From: Rickettsiaceae bacterium
Lineage (GTDB): Bacteria > Pseudomonadota > Alphaproteobacteria > Rickettsiales > Rickettsiaceae
Length of the DNA: 7,465 nt
Reading direction: 5' to 3'
Assembly (NCBI GenBank): GCA_028372485.1
Contig: JAOMYS010000051.1
Location: 1-7,465 of the forward strand
Shown: piece by piece, positions 1 to 5,439 of the stretch
How positions within the stretch are numbered: position 1 is the first letter of the stretch
How the letters are laid out: each line of letters begins with the position of its first letter
The notes under the pieces: generated by a model
The model's input: only the letters and a program-made list of their open reading frames with translations
The model's database searches: none
What the model was told of the DNA's origin: nothing
Program-made: the position numbers and the translations under genes

Positions 1-689
1 TTCTGCACTTCTCTATAACCTCGTATTATGTCTTCCTTTTTAGCTTCATAGCAGAGCTTTTCGTTAGTGTCCATATCCCATAGGCGGCATGTATCTGGTG
101 ATATTTCATCTACTAGCATGGTTGCAAAATCCTCACCCATGAAAGCTCTACCAAACTCGAGATGAGCATCCACTAGTCTAATTTGTCTACTTGCAAACAA
201 TCCTGATAAAAAATCATACACTCTAGATGCAGCAATTTTTAAATCTTTCAATTCATCTTTAGTTAACCAACCAAAGTTAATTATTTGAAACTCGTTAATA
301 ACAGGATAGTTAAGCTCTCTATTTTTTACTCTAAAGTCAATAACAGGTGAATCAAATACAAAACCTTTCTCCATCCCAAAATCAGTAACATATCTATCGC
401 ATGCAACAGAAGAGACATGCACCCTAATAGGATATACATCAACAAAATGTACCAGCTGCTGATGCATGTTAGCTTTCTTAATCAGGTGATTATCAACACC
501 GATCATATCTAGCTTTTGCATGATATGGCATGAAATATTATTATTAATTGCACCTTTACCAGATATTTCTAATACTTCACTTTCTTTTTTTTGATGCTTT
601 AGATTATCATTAAAAGACATTACAAGAGCATGATCTTCATCTGCGTGGCATAGGGTCTTAGTAGAACCTGTGTATATCTTTTCTCTCAT
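1..689 (-). CDS. purC: PurC-like protein (SAICAR synthetase family), 3' end cut by window edge
   Basis: The visible 229 residues align along their whole length with phosphoribosylaminoimidazole-succinocarboxamide synthase, the cytosolic enzyme that joins CAIR and aspartate using ATP in purine synthesis. Seen: N-terminal KIYTGSTK (4-11, nucleotide-loop region), SGKGAINNNIS (43-53), FGW (139-141), LVDAHLEFGR (172-181) and DEISPDTCRLWD (194-205). Family length is about 235-240, so only a few C-terminal residues are missing. The ATG at 689-687 is 4 nt after the exoD stop (TAG) with no clear Shine-Dalgarno, suggesting translational coupling. Odd: the canonical signature V-R-N-x-A-A-G-S (E. coli Arg94 and Ser100, which hold the CAIR phosphate) reads V92-S-S-V-A-C-D-R99, so both residues are replaced. 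As I recall, Rickettsia PurC shows the same change although those genomes lack the rest of the pathway. Family membership is firm; SAICAR synthetase activity is doubtful. Confidence 0.87.
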   Translation of the reverse strand, partial: MREKIYTGSTKTLCHADEDHALVMSFNDNLKHQKKESEVLEISGKGAINNNISCHIMQKLDMIGVDNHLIKKANMHQQLVHFVDVYPIRVHVSSVACDRYVTDFGMEKGFVFDSPVIDFRVKNRELNYPVINEFQIINFGWLTKDELKDLKIAASRVYDFLSGLFASRQIRLVDAHLEFGRAFMGEDFATMLVDEISPDTCRLWDMDTNEKLCYEAKKEDIIRGYREVQ

Positions 690-693
690 GTCG

Positions 694-1347
694 CTAAAAA
701 ATTATTGAAAAGGATTTTACTATTGCATACTTTATCGCAACCCAGCTTGCAACTACAACAGTCACTGCTATTACTACTCCTATCATTGATATAAGAAGCC
801 CTGTAATTATAGTTGCACCATCTCTATTAAGTAACCCAAGTGCCATAACACTAATACCAAGAGCTGGTATTGCATTTGTCAATGGCCAAGGAATTGCAAC
901 AGCAATGGAAGCAATAATACAAACAAACCCGACAAATTGTTCACAATAAACAGATCTTGCAAAAGAAAACCTAGGCTTCACGTATTTTTCAACAGATTTT
1001 ACAATAGGAACAAACTTATCGCTAATCATCTTCAGAGTAGAATTGTGAATCTCATATTCATTCACCCTCTTGGGAAGACGCACCCTTTTACTACCAAAAA
1101 GCATTTGAATAGATAATATCAATAATGGTATTCCCATAACCGTAGTGAATCCCGGAGGATATGGAAGCGGTATTGCAACTGGCAAAGCAAAAAATATCAT
1201 AGCAAGTAGCAGACCATTTTCATGAAAATCTTCCATGATATCAGCAATTCTTGTCTTACCCTTGTTATGTTTTGCAGCAATCTTTTGTAGATTCTCTGAA
1301 ACAGATGTAGTATCTAATAACTTTGGCTTAGGTTTTTTTATAAACAT
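694..1347 (-). CDS. exoD: ExoD-family integral membrane protein
   Basis: 217 residues matching the ExoD family (named from rhizobial exopolysaccharide synthesis and alkali tolerance; molecular activity unknown). Seen: a basic cytosolic N-terminus (1-40); hydrophobic segments at about 44-62, 66-84, 136-153, 157-173 and 178-205; the proline-rich ALPVAIPLPYPPG turn (54-66) with G-I-P-L-L-I-L-S-I-Q-M-L following; an internal echo AIPWPLTNAIPALG (151-164); and GLLNRDG (171-177), a family hallmark. The two proline-rich halves suggest an internal duplication. The first ATG has only a weak GTGAG-like ribosome site, but a perfect TATAAT lies just upstream. The stop is 4 nt before the purC-like start, so the two are probably co-expressed. 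It lies 106 bp downstream of hemC and could also be served by read-through. The family call is fairly firm; a role in exopolysaccharide in this organism would be a guess from the name only. Confidence 0.86.
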   Translation of the reverse strand: MFIKKPKPKLLDTTSVSENLQKIAAKHNKGKTRIADIMEDFHENGLLLAMIFFALPVAIPLPYPPGFTTVMGIPLLILSIQMLFGSKRVRLPKRVNEYEIHNSTLKMISDKFVPIVKSVEKYVKPRFSFARSVYCEQFVGFVCIIASIAVAIPWPLTNAIPALGISVMALGLLNRDGATIITGLLISMIGVVIAVTVVVASWVAIKYAIVKSFSIIF

Positions 1348-1360
1348 CTATTACTCACTA

Positions 1361-1366
1361 ATTATA
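1361..1366 (-). promoter_or_regulatory. Candidate -10 box (TATAAT) upstream of exoD
   Basis: A perfect TATAAT on the minus strand within the 106-bp hemC-exoD spacer. No good -35 hexamer lies 16-18 bp upstream. A start point 6-7 nt downstream would give an untranslated leader of under 10 nt. In such AT-rich DNA an exact hexamer can be fortuitous. The rest of the spacer (1348-1453) holds a T-run on the minus strand near 1402-1408 without a convincing stem before it, so I call no terminator for hemC. Confidence 0.25.
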
Positions 1367-1453
1367 AACTTACGTTCGGAGCTAAGGATATAGCAGGTTA
1401 TTAAAAAAAGATACTAAGATTTTGAGACAAAAATATGCATTACCTGATTTTTA

Positions 1454-2344
1454 CTATGGGTACTTTATTTTCTTAGCAGCTGCAATTCCCATATTTGATG
1501 CTAAGCGGATATCACCTACCTCCTTGTGATATCTAACATCATGTCCATCAAAATCAGATAGCATATATCTTGCTTCAATTTTACCTTCTTTGTCAAAGCT
1601 AGCAAAAGCAGAGATAGGGGTATCACAAGTTGCGTCTAGATAAGATAAAAAACTTCTTTCAGCTAGAGATAAATACCATGTAGGCATATGATTAATTTTA
1701 TCGCATATCTCCTTCATCTTTTTATCATTTTTTCTAATTTCAATTCCTATGATACCCTGACCTGCAGCTGGTAGCATCTCGTTAACATCCAAAGGATGAC
1801 AATAAGAATTATCGAAAAGATTTGCTCTAATAAGCCCAACATTTGCAAGGATAGTTGCATCAACCTCATCTCTTTGTAGCTTCGCTAATCTAGTATTAAT
1901 ATTTCCCCTAAATGGAACAATATTTAGATCTGGTCTTTTTGCATGCAACAGAACTTTTCTACGCACAGATGAAGTACCAACAGTAGCGTTTTTAGGCAAA
2001 TCCTCAATTGACTTATACTTTAAAGAGATAAAGCAATCTCTAGAATCTCCCCTTTCAAGCACAGCAGCAATAGATAAATCATCTGATAAAATTCCAGGAA
2101 CATCCTTAAACGAATGAACAGCAATATCTATTTTTTGATCAAGCAGATGCTCTTCTAACTCTTTCAAGAATAGAGCTTTACCCCCAATATCATAAAGATT
2201 CTTATCGGTGATTTTATCTCCCGTCGTGACAATAGGCGTTACTACGCACTCTATACTAGGAAAATGATGCTTTATGGAATCAATCACCATTTTAGTCTGA
2301 ATGATAGCGAGCTTGCTCCCCCTAGTGCCAATTTTTATCTTCAT
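1454..2344 (-). CDS. hemC: Porphobilinogen deaminase (hydroxymethylbilane synthase)
   Basis: 296 residues, close to the usual 300-315. The cytosolic enzyme polymerises four porphobilinogen units into hydroxymethylbilane on the way to uroporphyrinogen III and haem. Seen: GTRGSKLA (6-13), VHSFKDVPG (76-84) with catalytic Asp81, GTSSVRR (123-129), FRGNINTRLAKL (145-156) whose arginines bind the growing chain's carboxylates, and LPAAGQGIIGIE (191-202). Cys240 (LDATC, then DTPISA) is the expected attachment point of the dipyrromethane cofactor. The common G-G before this Cys is replaced by A-T, but the Cys and the following P-I-S-A are present. The ATG is 20 bp after the cycM stop, so co-transcription with cycM is likely; there is no recognisable Shine-Dalgarno. 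All expected catalytic residues that I can place are present, so the enzyme should be active. Confidence 0.97.
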   Translation of the reverse strand: MKIKIGTRGSKLAIIQTKMVIDSIKHHFPSIECVVTPIVTTGDKITDKNLYDIGGKALFLKELEEHLLDQKIDIAVHSFKDVPGILSDDLSIAAVLERGDSRDCFISLKYKSIEDLPKNATVGTSSVRRKVLLHAKRPDLNIVPFRGNINTRLAKLQRDEVDATILANVGLIRANLFDNSYCHPLDVNEMLPAAGQGIIGIEIRKNDKKMKEICDKINHMPTWYLSLAERSFLSYLDATCDTPISAFASFDKEGKIEARYMLSDFDGHDVRYHKEVGDIRLASNMGIAAAKKIKYP

Positions 2345-2364
2345 GGTATAATCAGAACATCAGG

Positions 2365-2883
2365 TTAACTTGCATTCTTCTTTAAGTATGCAATCACATT
2401 CGCTACATCTTCTGGCTTTTTAAGCCCTGCAAAAGACATCTTTGTACCTGGCATAAACTTACTAGGCTTTGTTAAGAAATGAAATAAATCTTCTTCCGTC
2501 CAAACTCCGCCCGCAGCTAACATAGCTTTTGAATATGCGAAATTCTTATCATGTATTTTTGATGACCCAACGACGTCCCATAGATTAGGCCCAACCTTAT
2601 TAGCTCCACCTTTCTCAAAGGTATGACAAGCAATACATTTCTTGATAGTACTTGCTGCAGCATCAGCATTAGCAGATGCCATAAGCTCAGAAATATTAAC
2701 TGGAGTGGCTTCCTCAGTATTGCTAGAATCTGAACTATCTTCTGAGACTTCTATTTGATATCCACGCTCATCTGGTTCTAATTTTGGTTTATATAAAATA
2801 TTCGCTACAAAACCAGAAAGCATAGCCACTAGGCTTGCAATCAATATTGCCGCCGCTATCTTATTCAACTCCAAACCTGACAT
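2365..2883 (-). CDS. cycM: Membrane-anchored cytochrome c (CycM / c552 type)
   Basis: 172 residues. Seen: a single uncleaved N-terminal membrane segment (about 8-30) followed by YKPK; an acidic, Ser-rich linker (36-62); then one class I cytochrome c domain with haem-binding C83-I-A-C86-H87, GPNLW (98-102) and axial ligand candidate Met149 in GTKMSFAG (146-153), ending in a typical C-terminal helix (156-170). The haem domain should face the periplasm and carry electrons between the bc1 complex and cytochrome oxidase, as CycM does in Bradyrhizobium and Paracoccus relatives. The N-terminus MSGLELNKI and the VANILYKP exit strongly resemble Rickettsia CycM as I remember it. A GGGGA ribosome site (2887-2891) precedes the ATG by only 3 nt. 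It sits between tsaD (79 bp upstream) and hemC (20 bp downstream). Confidence 0.95.
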   Translation of the reverse strand: MSGLELNKIAAAILIASLVAMLSGFVANILYKPKLEPDERGYQIEVSEDSSDSSNTEEATPVNISELMASANADAAASTIKKCIACHTFEKGGANKVGPNLWDVVGSSKIHDKNFAYSKAMLAAGGVWTEEDLFHFLTKPSKFMPGTKMSFAGLKKPEDVANVIAYLKKNAS

Positions 2884-2962
2884 AAATCCCCGAAATAAAA
2901 CTCAGAATTCAAAAACAACATGATAGAACGTAGCATAAAACATTGCACATAAGTTAGCTACA

Positions 2963-4003
2963 TTAATGTACTTCTTCAAGAGACCACCTAGCTCTCGGCT
3001 TAAAATCCATCTCGCTCATTATACCCGCTTTAAAACGCTCAAGTCCAGCAAAAGCTATCATTGCAGCATTGTCTGTACATAATTTTATTGGCGGAGCAAC
3101 AAAATTATATCCCATGGAGTCTGAAAGTCTAGCAAGAGAAGAACGAATCTGCATGTTTGCTGCAACCCCTCCTGAAATCACAATATTACGATTAGAGCAC
3201 GCAGCTTCATATTGCATGATTGCATATTTTGTTTTTTTAACTATAACCTCACATACAACACGCTGAAAACTTGCGGCTATATCATGCATATCTTGCTCAC
3301 TTAAAACACCAGATGAGTCAGATTTTAGTTTTTGAATTTTTAAATTAACTGCAGTCTTAAGACCAGAAAATGACATGTCACTATTTTTCTGATGAAAAAG
3401 CGGGCGAGGAAAATCAAATCTCCTATCATCTCCACCTTTTGCTATCTCCTCTACGATAGGACCACCTGGAAACCCAAGATTCATCATTTTTGCAACCTTA
3501 TCGAAGCACTCACCAACAGCATCATCTAAAGTCTTACCAAGTATCTTGTATTTTCCAAGAGCCTCTACCGCTATAAACTGACAATGCCCACCGCTTGCCA
3601 ATAATAACAGATACGGAAATTCTACATTATCAGTAAGTCTGGCAGTGAGAGCATGCCCTTCAAGATGATTTATAGCGATAAACGGTTTTTTCAGAACACT
3701 CGCAATAGACTTCCCAAACATTGTCCCTACAATCACACCACCAATTAAACCAGGACCTGACGTTGCAGCCACAGCATCTATTTCGTTGAGTGATGTTTTC
3801 GATTCAAGTATGCACTGCTTTAGCGCATGCTCTATATTGAACAAATGAGACCTTGCAGCAATTTCAGGAACAACTCCTTTAAATTGCTTATGCTCCTGAT
3901 TTTGAGAAATTACAATATTAGATAAAATATTATGGTTAGAATCGACAATCGCAGCTGCACTATCATCACAACTAGATTCTAACCCTAGAATTTTTAACGT
4001 CAA
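2963..4003 (-). CDS. tsaD: tRNA N6-threonylcarbamoyladenosine transferase TsaD (Gcp/Kae1/YgjD family)
   Basis: 346 residues, a typical length. With TsaB and TsaE it transfers the threonylcarbamoyl group made by TsaC onto A37 of ANN-decoding tRNAs in the cytosol. Seen: ILGLESSCDDSAAAI (5-19), VVPEIAARSH (44-53), TSGPGLIGG (81-89), metal-binding N-H113-L-E-G-H117, ASGGHCQ (136-142), DDAVGECFDKVAK (160-172), SFSGLKTAV (211-219), VISGGVAAN (275-283) and CTDNAAMIA (309-317) with the third metal ligand Asp311. The start is TTG: the in-frame triplet at 4015-4013 is TAG, no ATG lies between, and M-T-L-K-I-L-G fits the family N-terminus. An AGG ribosome site (4012-4014) sits 8 nt upstream of the TTG. 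It heads the tsaD-cycM-hemC group. It is an essential housekeeping gene with no visible defects. Confidence 0.98.
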   Translation of the reverse strand: MTLKILGLESSCDDSAAAIVDSNHNILSNIVISQNQEHKQFKGVVPEIAARSHLFNIEHALKQCILESKTSLNEIDAVAATSGPGLIGGVIVGTMFGKSIASVLKKPFIAINHLEGHALTARLTDNVEFPYLLLLASGGHCQFIAVEALGKYKILGKTLDDAVGECFDKVAKMMNLGFPGGPIVEEIAKGGDDRRFDFPRPLFHQKNSDMSFSGLKTAVNLKIQKLKSDSSGVLSEQDMHDIAASFQRVVCEVIVKKTKYAIMQYEAACSNRNIVISGGVAANMQIRSSLARLSDSMGYNFVAPPIKLCTDNAAMIAFAGLERFKAGIMSEMDFKPRARWSLEEVH

Positions 4004-4076
4004 AATATTTGCCTAACTTTTATAATTTCTGTCTCACTATGCGTTGTATACACGGCTTCTTAAAAAATTCAGAAAA

Positions 4077-4128
4077 TCACTTCCCTGTCATTCTACAAGT
4101 GACTTTCCTTAAGCTACCGCTAAGGAAG
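4077..4128 (-). terminator. Two adjacent hairpins after the serine hydrolase gene; possible terminator
   Basis: In the 145-bp spacer, two inverted repeats lie side by side. The first in the direction of transcription (4104-4128) pairs TTCCTTA-GC with GC-(one bulged base)-TAAGGAA around a 4-nt loop. The second (4077-4102) has 6-bp arms TCACTT/AAGTGA around a 14-nt loop and is followed on the minus strand by TTTT and, 5 nt on, TTTTTT. This could be a weak Rho-independent terminator for the serine hydrolase transcript. The arms are short and AT-leaning, so the call is tentative. The second repeat contains GTCATTC/GAATGAC, which resembles dispersed intergenic repeats in Rickettsiales, so a decayed repeat unit is an alternative. 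Confidence 0.4.
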
Positions 4129-4148
4129 CTATATTGAATCTCTTATTC

Positions 4149-5336
4149 TTAATTCAACTGCCCCAAAACATATTGCAGGAAATAAAAAATATCTAATTGA
4201 TTTTCTGGCTTGCTCATATCAATTTTACCTTCAAACTCCTTAGGTGTATAGTTCGTCACATTACTTAACACTGCAAAATACAAATTCTTACTCGGTATAC
4301 AACCAGACTCACTACGAATCGCAAGAGCATTACCAGCATGATGATACATCACATCGCCATTATTTAGCTCAGAAATATATAAACCATATCCCATATAATT
4401 CTTCATCGCCATACTATCCTGAAGCTCATAGCGTTTTGTTGTCATTAACTTATAGGAATCATCTGAAAGAACTCTGCCATTATGCAGAGCTCGATTCCAT
4501 AAAATTAGATCCTCTGTGGTAGAGGCAACACCACCATCTGCAAATGGAATCATAATAAATTTAGATTTTGCCTCGTTAACTTTTGGCTCACCACCTGTTG
4601 GAGTTACAAAGTAACGAACTGGAAAAGTCCCATCGTCAGGTTTTGTTTGATATGATACAGCTTCGTCTAGAGCAATCAGTTTTGTGTTTTTCATACCAAT
4701 AGGATCAAAAAACTCTTCTGTATAAAATTCACCCAAGCTTTTACCACTAAGACTTTCAACAATCATACCAAGTAACACATAATTAGTATTACAATAATCA
4801 TGTTTTTCACCAGGAGAAAATGCTAATTCCTTTTCTGCTGCAAATCTGACTATATCTTTATTAATCTGGCCATGAGGCTTTTTCACGTCAAGCTTCGCTG
4901 CCATAAAATATTCTGGAAGCCCACTTCTATGGGTAAGCAGATTATGCAATGTAAGCTTATCAGCCCAAGCGGGCATTTCGCCCTCCCCCCACACTCCGCT
5001 ATCTTTACCTAAATATTTTGCTACAGTATCATTCACATCTAGCAGCCCTTTATCTCTTAATTTAAGAATCGCAGCAGCAGTCATAGTCTTCGTTGCCGAT
5101 GCAATTGGCATTTGTTCCAAAGGCTCTAGCTGCTTCTTCTTTTCAAAAGATGAATAACCTTTAGCACCCAGCTCTATCGTGCCTTGATCATCACAAAACA
5201 TATATGCAGCATTTAAAAAATGACTACCTATGTATTCAGAACTAGCATTTCTCATCTTGTTCCTGACCTCACCATCTGCATAAGACAGCATACTATTGCA
5301 AATTATTGCAATAATTAACAAGGAATATTTTTTCAT
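4149..5336 (-). CDS. Exported serine hydrolase, class C beta-lactamase / DD-peptidase family
   Basis: 395 residues. Seen: an N-terminal Sec signal (basic KK at 2-3, hydrophobic 5-13, likely cleavage after S-Y-A20), so the mature enzyme is probably periplasmic; nucleophile motif S80-A-T-K83 inside MPIASATKTMTAAAIL; THRSGLP (135-141); Y181-C-N183 in YCNTNYVLLG, the second catalytic motif; FADGGVASTTEDLILW (265-280); and H333-A-G335 in place of the K-[ST]-G box, as in many non-lactamase members. This is the serpentine-fold family that includes AmpC, D-alanyl-D-alanine carboxypeptidases and esterases. H-A-G and the T-H-R-S-G-L motif favour a peptidase or esterase over a true beta-lactamase, but the substrate cannot be read from sequence. 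AGAG lies 6 nt upstream of the ATG. It has its own candidate promoter and flanking gaps of 103 and 145 bp, so it is probably monocistronic. It may be an accessory acquisition; base usage looks like that of its neighbours. Confidence 0.93.
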   Translation of the reverse strand: MKKYSLLIIAIICNSMLSYADGEVRNKMRNASSEYIGSHFLNAAYMFCDDQGTIELGAKGYSSFEKKKQLEPLEQMPIASATKTMTAAAILKLRDKGLLDVNDTVAKYLGKDSGVWGEGEMPAWADKLTLHNLLTHRSGLPEYFMAAKLDVKKPHGQINKDIVRFAAEKELAFSPGEKHDYCNTNYVLLGMIVESLSGKSLGEFYTEEFFDPIGMKNTKLIALDEAVSYQTKPDDGTFPVRYFVTPTGGEPKVNEAKSKFIMIPFADGGVASTTEDLILWNRALHNGRVLSDDSYKLMTTKRYELQDSMAMKNYMGYGLYISELNNGDVMYHHAGNALAIRSESGCIPSKNLYFAVLSNVTNYTPKEFEGKIDMSKPENQLDIFYFLQYVLGQLN

Positions 5337-5378
5337 AGTATCTCTGTAATTTAGTTTGTAATAATTTGCAAAATCACT

Positions 5379-5395
5379 GATAATGATAGATTATC
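5379..5395. repeat. Inverted repeat overlapping the serine hydrolase -10 box
   Basis: GATAAT (5379-5384) and ATTATC (5390-5395) form perfect 6-bp arms around a 5-bp spacer, covering the proposed -10 element. The position suits an operator for a dimeric repressor, but short AT-rich inverted repeats occur by chance in DNA like this and no regulator gene is adjacent. Confidence 0.3.
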
Positions 5396-5410
5396 CATAC
5401 GGTATTTCAA
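5383..5410 (-). promoter_or_regulatory. Sigma-70-type promoter for the serine hydrolase gene
   Basis: On the minus strand, TTGAAA (5405-5410) and TATCAT (5383-5388) are separated by 16 bp. Each hexamer matches consensus at five of six positions, the best pair I found in the window. Transcription would start near 5376, giving a leader of about 40 nt that includes the AGAG ribosome site. It lies in the 103-bp gap after htpG, supporting independent expression of the hydrolase. Confidence 0.5.
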
Positions 5411-5439
5411 TCAATAATTTCTGATCGGAATATTTAAGG

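Noticed and set aside
1378..1453. Terminator for hemC
   Set aside because: A T-run is present on the minus strand, but no stem of useful length precedes it.
3069..3266. Plus-strand open frame of 65 codons
   Set aside because: Lies wholly inside tsaD on the opposite strand; no family resemblance or ribosome site. It is a shadow of the tsaD coding sequence.
4244..4522. Plus-strand open frame of 92 codons
   Set aside because: Antisense to the conserved C-terminal part of the serine hydrolase; its Tyr/His/Ser-rich composition is typical of a shadow frame.
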